Shown: positions 23,367 through 32,103 of the stretch, piece after piece
Numbering within the stretch: position 1 is the first letter of the stretch
Layout of the letters: the number at the start of each line of letters is the position of its first letter
Source: Marine Group III euryarchaeote CG-Bathy1
GTDB taxonomy: Archaea > Thermoplasmatota > Poseidoniia > MGIII > CG-Epi1
Direction: 5' to 3'
DNA length: 39,939 bases
NCBI GenBank assembly: GCA_001875425.1
Contig: MIYU01000012.1
Coordinates: forward strand, 1-39,939
Made by a program: the position numbers and the translations under genes
Notes under the pieces: model-generated
The model's input: the letters and a program-made list of their open reading frames with translations, nothing else
Told to the model about the DNA's origin: nothing
The model's database searches: none

Positions 23367-24806
23367 TTAAAAATTAAAATCTAGAATCTCTGAGTGTAAA
23401 GATTGTAAATTAACTGCTACAGCGCGACAAGGATCTGGTTGAAACCCCATCATTTTTTGATATGATGTTTGAGCTTGCCAAGTTCCAGGATTTATCAAAA
23501 GAGTACCTTGATAACGATCGACCCCGCAAGAATGAACGTGTCCTGTTACAAAAATATCTGGGACCTCTTTAATCACTAAATAATCTTTATTTTCTGTAGC
23601 TAATGGAGTCTTGCCACCATAAATTGGCGCTAAATGTCTTCTTTTGATTAGCTCCTTCATCAAAGAAATTGGATCTTCATAAGATAGACCCGGTAAACTG
23701 ACTAAATCATCTAATGATTTGCCATGATAGCAGAGTACATTGACGCCCGCTATATCTATCGAAACTGGATTTGCAGTAAAGGTAACGTTTGGAGGGAATT
23801 TTTCCTTTACGTGATCAGGTAAAGGTAATTGTGGTTCCATCAATCGTACGGCGTCGTGATTTCCTGGTAGAATAACAATTTGCAAATCAGAAGGCATATT
23901 CTTGATTTCATCTGCCAAAGTTTCGTATTGTTCCCAGACATCTTTGATTGCTAAATCTTTTTCTTGATCGGGATAAGAATCGATACCATCAACTATATCC
24001 CCATCAATGATTAGATAACCTCCTTTAGGAATCCAATCTGGATAAAGATCTGTATTGCCGTTAAGCCATTCAATAAAACGTTTCCATTCTTTACTTTGAA
24101 AAGTAAGACTGCCTAAGTGAACATCTGAAATGAATAAGGCAGTGTGGGGCTGTTCAGATCTATTAGAATCCCTAACTCTACCCCAATGAGGCCTTACTAT
24201 TGGCTCATTGGAATAAATTGCTCGACCTCTACGATCTACACGGCCAATAACACCTATAACTTCATCTGGAACCAATAGCAAAGGATTTGCATCTGAGTCT
24301 TCTAGATAAACTGCCGCTTGATGTACTCCGTCTTCTAAAATTACTTTTCTTTTGTCATTGTATCTTTGTCCTATAGAAGAAACGATACCTATGCAACTCA
24401 TCTCTGAACCTGGTTCGAGATAATTTAAATTTCTTGCACCACGCATTTTTGGATTTTGATATAGAAGTCGAGAAAGATGCCTTAAACGATCATTGAAAAG
24501 AGAAACAAAATTATTCAAACTTCCATCTGCAGTTGATTTTTCAATCTGATCTTTTATGATTACAGGCGGTGCATCACTTACTACCGGACTCAGTCTGGGT
24601 GCTTGAACTGATATTGTTTCTTCCACCAAATCAGAAAGTCCAAGAAATAGAAGGGGGCGTGTAATTGAACTGATTGAATTTTCTAAAAGAACGATTCCGT
24701 CTGGTTGATTAGTAACGTGTGAAACTAGCTCGGGCGATGGCATTAAGTTTCGTTCTGCAAGCCAATTTAGAACTTCTTCTTCGGATGGGTTCAAGAAGTA
24801 ATACAT
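23367..24806 (-). CDS. polB: DNA polymerase D small subunit (DP1, 3'-5' exonuclease)
   Basis: Proofreading subunit of the replicative archaeal polymerase PolD; the large subunit DP2 is not in the window. About 479 residues from ATG 24806 (a TTG at 24821 is possible and lies about 28 nt from a TATA-like TTTAAA). The central OB fold (about 125-195) is followed by a Mre11-like calcineurin phosphodiesterase domain with all metal motifs: ISDVHLGS, DGDIVDG, LPGNHDAVR, CYHGKS and VTGHVHSCG. A short N-terminal helical domain (about 1-70) precedes it. Divergent from orc1/cdc6, a common archaeal arrangement near a replication origin. Confidence 0.95.
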   Translation of the reverse strand: MYYFLNPSEEEVLNWLAERNLMPSPELVSHVTNQPDGIVLLENSISSITRPLLFLGLSDLVEETISVQAPRLSPVVSDAPPVIIKDQIEKSTADGSLNNFVSLFNDRLRHLSRLLYQNPKMRGARNLNYLEPGSEMSCIGIVSSIGQRYNDKRKVILEDGVHQAAVYLEDSDANPLLLVPDEVIGVIGRVDRRGRAIYSNEPIVRPHWGRVRDSNRSEQPHTALFISDVHLGSLTFQSKEWKRFIEWLNGNTDLYPDWIPKGGYLIIDGDIVDGIDSYPDQEKDLAIKDVWEQYETLADEIKNMPSDLQIVILPGNHDAVRLMEPQLPLPDHVKEKFPPNVTFTANPVSIDIAGVNVLCYHGKSLDDLVSLPGLSYEDPISLMKELIKRRHLAPIYGGKTPLATENKDYLVIKEVPDIFVTGHVHSCGVDRYQGTLLINPGTWQAQTSYQKMMGFQPDPCRAVAVNLQSLHSEILDFNF

Positions 24807-24902
24807 ACGGAAAGGGAGCAAAACTCTTTGCCTGATTATCAGATACAGTTTAAAGTGGGTTTCTAATGGGTATAGCCCGGCAAAATTTTAGCCAACGCAA
24901 CC

Positions 24903-26177
24903 ATGAACGCAATGCAAAGTACTAGTTATTCGAATTTATTTGATGAAATAAGTAGAAAGGACAAGATAATAAAAAATAGAGATGTTCTTGAAACTACATA
25001 CTTACCAAATAATTTTCCACATAGAGATGAAGAAGTGAGAAATCTAGCTGAAATATTACAGCCGTCACTAGATGGTTCTAAACCGTCTAATATTTTGATA
25101 TATGGGCAAACGGGAACGGGAAAAACTGCGATTACGCAATATGTTTGTAGACAGCTATCTGAAAAATCACGTGAATCTAAAAAAGAAGTTAAAATGATTT
25201 ACATAAATTGTAAACAGACGAGTACTGCTTATGGAATCTTAAGTAGAATAGGCCAAGAAGTATTGGGTAAAAAAGAAAATGAAATACCGATTGCTGGTTG
25301 GAGAACTGAACAGATATATGAGATTGTAAGAAAGCGCATAGAAAATGAAAAAATAAATGTTGTAATTGTTTTAGATGAAGTTGATGCTTTAGTTCAAAGG
25401 GCTGGTTCAGATATTTTATACTATCTAACTGGAATGAATGTGGATCTTGTAAATTCTAAAATGTCACTGATTGGAATATCCAATAATGTTGGATTTACTA
25501 AAAATATAGATCCACGTGTAAAATCGCGATTAGGAGAAGAATCCATGACATTTTCACCCTATAATGCTAGTCAACTTATAGACATATTGCAACAAAGAGC
25601 AGGAGAGGCATTCAATCAAGGAATGGTGGATAAACTTGTAATTAGATTGTGTGCTGGTCGAGCTGCTCAAGAACATGGTGATGCTAGACAAGCTTTGGAC
25701 CTATTGAGAATAGCAGTAGATATTGCTGAAAGAGATGGAGTTGAGAATGTAGATGTGAGTTACGTAGAACGAGCCCAAAGCAGAATGGAAGAAGATCAAC
25801 TTAAGAAAGTGATATTGACTTTGCCGTTACAACATAAAGCAATTTTATCAAGTATAGTATTGAATGAGCTTTATGCTAGATTAAAAACCCAAACTACAGG
25901 AGACGTACAAGAAGTATACAGCAATGTATGTGAAAGATTGGAACTAGACGAATTAACTGGACGCAGAGTTAGTCAAATATTATCTGAATTAGAAATGCAT
26001 GGATTAATCAGTGCAAGAATAGTTAGTTGGGGAAGACAAGGCAGGAGTAGAACAATAAAACTTGAAATAGGAAGACGGGAAATTAGAAAAATTATGAAAA
26101 AAGATTCTTACATGGATGATATATTGAAAAGAGCTGGGGAAGGATTACTTAGAAGGAAGCAACTTAGATTTGCTTAG
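24903..26177 (+). CDS. cdc6: Orc1/Cdc6 replication initiator
   Basis: Binds origins and loads MCM. 424 residues. AAA+ core with Walker A IYGQTGTGKTA (about 68-78), Walker B IVLDEVDAL (about 155-163), sensor 1 LIGISNN (about 191-197) and the arginine region DPRVKSRLGEE. The lid has HGDARQALDLLRIA. The C-terminal winged-helix (about 300-400) contains LTGRRVSQILSELEMHGLI, which contacts origin DNA. An AT-rich CAAAATTTTA centred about 27 nt before a second ATG at 24912 suggests the real start could be there, three residues later. The stop overlaps the next convergent gene by 4 bp. Confidence 0.95.
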   Translation: MNAMQSTSYSNLFDEISRKDKIIKNRDVLETTYLPNNFPHRDEEVRNLAEILQPSLDGSKPSNILIYGQTGTGKTAITQYVCRQLSEKSRESKKEVKMIYINCKQTSTAYGILSRIGQEVLGKKENEIPIAGWRTEQIYEIVRKRIENEKINVVIVLDEVDALVQRAGSDILYYLTGMNVDLVNSKMSLIGISNNVGFTKNIDPRVKSRLGEESMTFSPYNASQLIDILQQRAGEAFNQGMVDKLVIRLCAGRAAQEHGDARQALDLLRIAVDIAERDGVENVDVSYVERAQSRMEEDQLKKVILTLPLQHKAILSSIVLNELYARLKTQTTGDVQEVYSNVCERLELDELTGRRVSQILSELEMHGLISARIVSWGRQGRSRTIKLEIGRREIRKIMKKDSYMDDILKRAGEGLLRRKQLRFA

Positions 26178-26539
26178 TTAGAATTTAGTTTTTCATCCCA
26201 ACCCTTTTTCCAACCTTGTTCCCAACCAATTATCCATGCTGCTTTACGGCCTGCTTTCCTAGCAATTTCCCTTGTTTGTAACATAACTTCGTTTCTTTCA
26301 TCTTTCGTTTTTTGTTTTAGAATTGATTCAGAAATAGTACGTACTTCTTTCATAACCTTATTAGCCTCGTCCCATTTATTTTTTTTTATTTCTTCTAAGA
26401 TTGCATCACGATCGACATCATCTTTAGAATCCATCGCAGCACTGTAACCTTCTTTCTGACCTTCTTCCAATGCTGCAGCTTTGGAAGCAGTTCCCTTTTG
26501 CTTATCAATCATATATTTAATCCAATCTTTAGAAGCCAT
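26174..26539 (-). CDS. Uncharacterised small charged helical protein
   Basis: 121 residues, no signal peptide, no recognised family. Composition is rich in Lys, Glu, Asp and Ala, and predicted to be largely helical. Four short glycine-aromatic units occur: EGQKEGYSAA early, and GWEQGWKKGWDEK at the end. Its ATG at 26539 is preceded by its own 50-bp gap, and the stop overlaps the end of cdc6 by 4 bp in convergent orientation. Codon use and position support a real gene; the function is unknown. Confidence 0.65.
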   Translation of the reverse strand: MASKDWIKYMIDKQKGTASKAAALEEGQKEGYSAAMDSKDDVDRDAILEEIKKNKWDEANKVMKEVRTISESILKQKTKDERNEVMLQTREIARKAGRKAAWIIGWEQGWKKGWDEKLNSN

Positions 26540-26590
26540 ATCAAAACTGAGAAAGAACCACCAAAATAAGGCTTTTTGATTGATGTAAAA

Positions 26591-28147
26591 TTATTCTTTA
26601 TAAGAACCTGGGAAGAAAATGAGTAAGCCTGTGATAATCTCTAAACGACCTAACCACATCAACAAAGAGCATGAAATTAAAGATGGAGATTCTAAATCAG
26701 AATAGTTGAAATTCGGACCCACTGCACCTACACCTGGTCCGACATTGCTGATACAAGCAAGAGAGGCACCTATGCCATCTATCAAGGCCCAGTCTTCTTG
26801 AAAATATAATAATGCAAGTGCACCTAACAAGAATAGAGAGATGTAAATGAAAAAGAAAACTGCTATATTGTGAACTAAGTTTTCATCTAATGTTTTATCA
26901 TCTATACGTAGCTTTACAACTGCTCTTGGGTGTATGACCATAAATAATTCTCTTTTCAACGCTTTCAACAATAACTCTATACGAACTATTTTCATTCCAC
27001 CAGTTGTTGAACCTGCACAGCCGCCAATGAACATTACGAACAATAATACAAATACAGAAGAAGAAGGCCAGAATGTGTAAACATCAGTTGTAAACCCAGT
27101 ACCAGTGAGTAGAGAAACTGTTTGAAATACTGTTGTTCTGATATTTTCTAAATGAGGAGTATCGACAGTATCGATTAAAGGCGCCCAGCGTCCGAGAAAT
27201 ACTAAAAAAGAACCTACAACTATAAAGAAAATATAAAATCTGAATTCACCATTTGAACGTAATATTTCAACGGAACTTCTTAATTTTTCAAAAATAGATG
27301 GACCGGTTTTAATTAAATTGGAGAAGAAGAAATAGAGTAAAACGAAATTTATTCCAGAAATGAGCATAAAAGAAGTAATGATTGATTCGACCAAAACACT
27401 GTCATAGTAAGCAATAGACTCTATTCGTGGACAGAAACCCCCCGTAGATATTGTAGAGAGTGTGATACAGATAGAATCATAAAATGATAAGTCTGCTGCA
27501 AATTTTAGCAATAATGTTTCTAGGACTGATAAAAAAACATAGATGAGCCAAAGAAGCTTTGCTGTTTCGACCATTCTTGGCTTTATTTTTCCTATGTCAG
27601 TACCTGGCATTTCAGCTCGTAAAATCTGAACTCCACCGCCGATTAAACGTGAAAGAACGACTGTAGCTAGAACAATAATACCCATTCCTCCAAACCATTG
27701 AGATAGCGATCTCCAAAGCAGAAGTGATTTGGGTAAATCGAAATAGCCGTCATCGTCAATATCCGAAAATTCCAATAAAGTTGCACCTGTGGTTGTAAAA
27801 CCGGAAAATGATTCAAATATTGAACGAACAGGTGTTAGATTATTTTCTCCTGTTAAATCCATCTCATGTGCAGCATAATAAGGACAAGCACCTATCAAAG
27901 CAATTAAGAACCAAGTAATGCCGACCAGAAGAAATGATTCCCGATCTCTAAGAGATTCGTCTGATTGAAGTATACGTGATAATAGAAGGCCAGATATACT
28001 GAAAAATAATAGAGGTGCCCCGAACATCCAAAATAATTCTTTAAGAGATTCTCCTAATAGATACCCGGAAAGAATTGGTATCAAAAAGGATAAACTGAAT
28101 AAGAAAATAAGATAACCTAAAATGCCAGAAACGAGTTTGAAGCGCAT
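26591..28147 (-). CDS. trkH: TrkH/KtrB-family potassium uptake channel
   Basis: 518 residues, about 10 transmembrane segments in four M1-P-M2 units. The four P-loop filter glycines are visible: FTTTGATL, STGGFCP, TGTGFTTD and SNVGPGVGAVG. The cytosolic partner TrkA follows in order on the same strand (upstream gene at 28149, 1-bp gap), so the pair forms a complete NAD(H)-gated K+ (or Na+/K+) uptake system. A typical length for TrkH (~480-520). Confidence 0.94.
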   Translation of the reverse strand: MRFKLVSGILGYLIFLFSLSFLIPILSGYLLGESLKELFWMFGAPLLFFSISGLLLSRILQSDESLRDRESFLLVGITWFLIALIGACPYYAAHEMDLTGENNLTPVRSIFESFSGFTTTGATLLEFSDIDDDGYFDLPKSLLLWRSLSQWFGGMGIIVLATVVLSRLIGGGVQILRAEMPGTDIGKIKPRMVETAKLLWLIYVFLSVLETLLLKFAADLSFYDSICITLSTISTGGFCPRIESIAYYDSVLVESIITSFMLISGINFVLLYFFFSNLIKTGPSIFEKLRSSVEILRSNGEFRFYIFFIVVGSFLVFLGRWAPLIDTVDTPHLENIRTTVFQTVSLLTGTGFTTDVYTFWPSSSVFVLLFVMFIGGCAGSTTGGMKIVRIELLLKALKRELFMVIHPRAVVKLRIDDKTLDENLVHNIAVFFFIYISLFLLGALALLYFQEDWALIDGIGASLACISNVGPGVGAVGPNFNYSDLESPSLISCSLLMWLGRLEIITGLLIFFPGSYKE

Positions 28148-28148
28148 A

Positions 28149-29525
28149 TTAAGTAAATATAGATTCTACCTCTTTCAAATTATTTTTTAAAGTAAATAAG
28201 AGGAGTTTATCATCTTCTTTTAATGTATCTCTATCGTCAGGAAATATGATATTATCTTTTCTTTTTATAACTGCGACTAAAGATTGTTTTGGTAAGTTTA
28301 AATTCGAAATTGATTTTCCAAAATGATCTTTATGTTTTACTGAAACTTCTCTAATGACTGCGTCTTCGCCGTAAAAGTGTTCTAGACCTGTAGTTTCTGT
28401 AGTTTTAGTAGCTTGATTTAAAATTGCGCTGACGGTTAAACGTCTTGGATTGATAATAATGTCTACACCTGTATTTTGTACTACATATTCTAATTCAGTT
28501 TGATAAACTAAGGCAGCAGTTCTTTTGGCCCCTTCTTGTTTAGCCATTAAACAACTTAAAACATTCAAATCTTCTCTTTCAGTAGCTGAAATAAATAAAT
28601 CTGCATTGCCGAAACCTTCATCCCTTAAAAAATCCCGATCGGTTGGAGAACCGTGTAACACTGTAATACTATCTGGTAAAATACTCGAAACTTTATCTGC
28701 TTCAATCTTATCTTCTTCGACTAAAAAGAGTTCTATATTTGGATTTTTTGAATTCTTATTCGCTACTTGTTTAGCGAAACTTATAGCTAATCGACTTGTG
28801 CCTGCTAGGAAAATTTTCTTGACTTTTTTCTCGCCAGTTATTTCACTTAGATTGCCAATAGATTTAGAAAGTTGAGTCCAAACATCCTCAATGTGATTAA
28901 TTACTATCATTAATCTATCCCTAGGTAAAAGAACTTCATCAGGATTAGCAATACTAACTCCAGATTCTCTAGATATTAAAGCAATTTTAGTATTTGGTGG
29001 CATATCCACATCCACCAACGCCCTTCCGACTATTGGTGAGCTTTCATCTATTCTGGCTTCCATAATGTGTAAATCTTTAGCTGAAAACTGGTCTAAACTA
29101 GTCATTAATTGAGGTCTGTCTACAATTTGCCATATTCTGTTCAAAGCTAATTTATCTGGATTCACATAGTAATCAAGTCCTAGAATGTCCATAGGATTTG
29201 GATCCAGAGGACCTTCTATCAATTCAGTATTATTGATTCTAGCGATTGTTTTACAGCCTAATTTATGAGCAATGATACAACAAATTAGATTTACTTCATC
29301 ACTTCCACAAACACCTATGAATAAATCTGATTGAGCGATTCCTGCTTTTTCCATCAATATATTTGGAGAAGCGGCATTGCCTTTGATTATTTGAGCATCC
29401 AGATTACTTATTCGAGAAATACCGTCCCCTTTATTATCGATTATAACGACATCATGCCCTCTCAATATCAAATCTCGAGCGACTCTGAACCCGACTTCAC
29501 CTGCTCCGGCAATTACTGCTTGCAT
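28149..29525 (-). CDS. trkA: Trk potassium uptake regulator TrkA
   Basis: 458 residues from ATG 29525; a TTG at 29537 would add four residues. Two RCK halves: first Rossmann fold GAGEVG (about 6-11) with acidic end VVIIDNKGD, second FLAGTSRLAISFA (about 236) and LFLVEEDK, each followed by a TrkA-C domain. This is the full double-RCK TrkA that gates TrkH by binding NAD(H) or nucleotides. It is encoded directly upstream of trkH. Confidence 0.94.
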   Translation of the reverse strand: MQAVIAGAGEVGFRVARDLILRGHDVVIIDNKGDGISRISNLDAQIIKGNAASPNILMEKAGIAQSDLFIGVCGSDEVNLICCIIAHKLGCKTIARINNTELIEGPLDPNPMDILGLDYYVNPDKLALNRIWQIVDRPQLMTSLDQFSAKDLHIMEARIDESSPIVGRALVDVDMPPNTKIALISRESGVSIANPDEVLLPRDRLMIVINHIEDVWTQLSKSIGNLSEITGEKKVKKIFLAGTSRLAISFAKQVANKNSKNPNIELFLVEEDKIEADKVSSILPDSITVLHGSPTDRDFLRDEGFGNADLFISATEREDLNVLSCLMAKQEGAKRTAALVYQTELEYVVQNTGVDIIINPRRLTVSAILNQATKTTETTGLEHFYGEDAVIREVSVKHKDHFGKSISNLNLPKQSLVAVIKRKDNIIFPDDRDTLKEDDKLLLFTLKNNLKEVESIFT

Positions 29526-29580
29526 CTTTGTTTGCAAAAACTTGTGTTCTTAAAGATTGTGTGTAGTGGAATAAACCCTT

Positions 29581-30546
29581 TTATTCAGTAAAACTAGATG
29601 ACTTTTTAAAATAAATAATTAAGTTTTCGATGAAAAGACCGAGAATAAAAAATATTAAAATCAAATGTATTTGATTTAGGAATAGAAAATCATTTGTAGT
29701 AAAACTCTGAAGATTGTCGCCGAAAGTGTAGTTAACAAGGGGGCCTTGATTGATATCATAATTAGATTTCAATGGCCAAAGAGTTCTCAAAGAACCTGCA
29801 AGCATTCCAGTCATAACTGCCATGGTTTCTGAATGATGATTTCTTAAAGAATAACGAAGAAAGGGGACTATTGTAAACAAACAAACAACCCCACCGAGAA
29901 AGAAGGGAGATAAATCGATAAATGAACCGTCATGAAAAGAACTAGCAATGTAAGAATATTGACCGAGAATGACTAAGACCATAGCCCCACTTAATCCAGG
30001 CAAAAGCATAGCAGTTAGACTTAGAATGCCAGAAATAAATAAAATATAAGGAGTTGAATCTCCAGAAAAGAAATTCAGACCTAGTACTAAATAAGTTAAT
30101 AATGCAGAGGAAAATGCAACCATTAAATTAATATTATTTGAATTTTCTACTTCATTCCATAAACGAGGTAAGCTAGCGAAAACTAAACCGAAAAAGAGCC
30201 CGTATAACATAGGAGCAGTAGAAGCTTTTCTCAATAATCCTGGACTATCTGTTGGACCGACGAGAAATAAAGTTACATAATAATACGAAATTAGAATACC
30301 TATTCCTAACGGGAGTAAGAAACTAAAGTGTTTTTTCCAAGAATCGTTTTGTATATTGATTTTAAAGGGTGTTAGATTTCTAATAAAATTAACGAAAAAG
30401 GACAGAGAATTTACGAGTTTTTTGTAAAAACCTAATAAAAATGCAATTGTTCCACCAGAGACGCCAGGTATTGCATCAGCCAATCCCATTAAAATTCCAA
30501 ACAGAAAGGAAGTTTGTACACTATCTGATTTGTCTTCAGATGACAT
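29581..30546 (-). CDS. DUF368 membrane protein (polyprenyl-phosphate translocase family, inferred)
   Basis: 321 residues from ATG 30546; a TTG at 30567 would add seven. About eight transmembrane helices. The N-terminal GLADAIPGVSGGTIAFLLGFYKKL and the internal TAMLLPGLSGAMVLVILGQY are the two inverted-repeat motifs of DUF368. Bacterial members (PopT) help return undecaprenyl phosphate to the inner leaflet; by analogy this may recycle dolichyl phosphate, which would fit the glycan genes at 17373-23305. That role is inference. A minus-strand TATA-like TTTAAAT (about 30576-30582) lies about 30 nt upstream. Confidence 0.9.
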   Translation of the reverse strand: MSSEDKSDSVQTSFLFGILMGLADAIPGVSGGTIAFLLGFYKKLVNSLSFFVNFIRNLTPFKINIQNDSWKKHFSFLLPLGIGILISYYYVTLFLVGPTDSPGLLRKASTAPMLYGLFFGLVFASLPRLWNEVENSNNINLMVAFSSALLTYLVLGLNFFSGDSTPYILFISGILSLTAMLLPGLSGAMVLVILGQYSYIASSFHDGSFIDLSPFFLGGVVCLFTIVPFLRYSLRNHHSETMAVMTGMLAGSLRTLWPLKSNYDINQGPLVNYTFGDNLQSFTTNDFLFLNQIHLILIFFILGLFIENLIIYFKKSSSFTE

Positions 30547-30634
30547 CTTATCTGATGAACAGTTCAAAGCGACGATTTAAACATGAGGTTTGTGTAGCGA
30601 AGTAATTAAAGCACCTCTTGTCTGATGAACTATT

Positions 30635-31084
30635 ATGGGAATAACTAAAATTCAATTAAAGGCCATTGAAGCTAGACGTCATGAAGAACCGGGTAAACAG
30701 AAAAGGATTGAAATAAAGCACAACACAACCATGTTATCTGTAAAAGAACGTGAGAATGAAATTGTTGATGTTGAATTCAGATATTCAGTATCTTATGGAT
30801 CCTTAGGAATTATAAATTTAGAAGGTAAAGTTATTTACAATTGTAAGAAAGAAGAAGGAATGAGTAAACAGATAGTTGAAAGTTGGAGAGAGAATAATAA
30901 ATTGCCTCAAGAAGTAGCGGAAAAGATTCACAATGCTATATTAGCACACGGAACTTTTGAAATAATTAATTTATCTAAAAAAATAAATTTACCACCTCCG
31001 GTAAAAATTGAAATACCGCAAATAAAAATAGATAAAGGTGAAAGTAGCGCTGAAGCAGATATACCGGGTCCAGAAGTTGCATAA
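30635..31084 (+). CDS. Uncharacterised protein, first gene of the GatE operon
   Basis: 149 residues, cytosolic. The N-terminal 15 residues (MGITKIQLKAIEARRHEEP) are polar-helical, then 40-100 shows alternating beta strands (VEFRYSVSYGSLGIINLEGKVIYNC), a helix (EVAEKIHNAILAHGTF) and a Pro-rich basic/acidic tail. The pattern resembles a conserved small archaeal family of SecB-like topology, but I cannot name it with confidence. Its TAA overlaps the next ATG by one base. The ATG is about 28 nt from TAATTAAA (30603-30610). Confidence 0.7.
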   Translation: MGITKIQLKAIEARRHEEPGKQKRIEIKHNTTMLSVKERENEIVDVEFRYSVSYGSLGIINLEGKVIYNCKKEEGMSKQIVESWRENNKLPQEVAEKIHNAILAHGTFEIINLSKKINLPPPVKIEIPQIKIDKGESSAEADIPGPEVA

Positions 31085-32103
31085 TGGAAAAAAAAGAATA
31101 TAAATGTACTGAGTGTGGAACTAGTAATTTTATTACATTATTGGGTTCAAAAGAGGTCGTTTTTAAGAAGAAATGTAGCAGTTGCTATACTGAATTGGAA
31201 ATGGCTATTGATGAAAATAAAAAACTGAAAGTAAAACCTATAGAAAATAAGAAGAATGGGATGAATAAAAAAGAGATATTTAGAATAGAAGATATTGAAA
31301 CTGACATTGAAGAAGAGATTAGTAAAATAAAAAAAGAAGATGATAAAAGAGTACCATCTGATTATCCAATTTATGAAGAAAAAGAGACCCTAAAGCAGAT
31401 AGAACGTAAATCTGAAAGTAAAATTATTGAATTTCCAAAATCCACAGACACTGTGACTATAGTTATTGCTGTGATGATATTGATAAGCGGTGTATTGACA
31501 TTTCATACTGCTTGGTTAATAGCAGATATGGATGAATCAATAGGACCTGAGACTTCAATATCGATAATTGTAGTTGATGATGATGGTTATGTAGATAATG
31601 CCACCATATTATTAGATGGTGAAATGGTCAATACAAGTATGGACAACCGAAATGAATATCTAATTGATACAACGATGGGAGAACATACATTAAAAGTCAG
31701 TAAATTGGGATACAATAACGTTACGTGGAATATATTTGTAGCAGAACATGATAATGATACATTATTGGGTACAGAAGGCCTTACAAGATTTACTTTTGAG
31801 ATGAGTGAAGGAAATAAAACTATAGAACATGAACCTCACCAAGTTCAAGAAATGTATTTTTCTCTTTTTAAATATGGACCTCCGACTTTGATTGTGTTTG
31901 GTTTGATTACCATATGGGGTGCTCAAATGGCGTATGGAAAAAAATCATATGCAGGAGCTCAAATTGGAGCTTTGTTTTCGATATTCGGTTTTGGTCTTCT
32001 TTTCGTTGGACCAGTATTGGGAATTGCGTCTTTGATAATGTTAAATAGAAATAGAAAACTATTCAGTGCATCTTTTAACAAGGACAATAATCGGGATTTG
32101 TGA
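31084..32103 (+). CDS. Membrane protein with N-terminal zinc ribbon and a PEGA-like domain
   Basis: 339 residues. A zinc ribbon (CTECG ... CSSC, residues 8-11 and 31-34) lies at the N-terminus in the cytosol. A charged linker follows. A transmembrane helix (about 120-143) leads to an extracytoplasmic beta-rich domain of PEGA type (ATILLDGEMVNTS ... GEHTLKVSKLGYNN, about 170-225). Two more helices near 265-320 follow (TLIVFGLITIWGAQMAYG and IFGFGLLFVGPVLGIASLIML). No enzyme motif. Sandwiched between the previous gene and gatE with overlaps on both sides, so co-expressed. Function unknown. Confidence 0.75.
   Translation: MEKKEYKCTECGTSNFITLLGSKEVVFKKKCSSCYTELEMAIDENKKLKVKPIENKKNGMNKKEIFRIEDIETDIEEEISKIKKEDDKRVPSDYPIYEEKETLKQIERKSESKIIEFPKSTDTVTIVIAVMILISGVLTFHTAWLIADMDESIGPETSISIIVVDDDGYVDNATILLDGEMVNTSMDNRNEYLIDTTMGEHTLKVSKLGYNNVTWNIFVAEHDNDTLLGTEGLTRFTFEMSEGNKTIEHEPHQVQEMYFSLFKYGPPTLIVFGLITIWGAQMAYGKKSYAGAQIGALFSIFGFGLLFVGPVLGIASLIMLNRNRKLFSASFNKDNNRDL

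Noticed and set aside
24807-24902. Archaeal origin-recognition boxes
   Set aside because: No repeated CTTCCANTGGAAAC-like boxes or G-strings found in the gap.
30550-30628. Repeated TCTGATGAAC as a box C/D sRNA
   Set aside because: Two copies lie 68 bp apart, but no matching D' and C' boxes, no terminal stem and no consistent guide; probably chance or promoter sequence.
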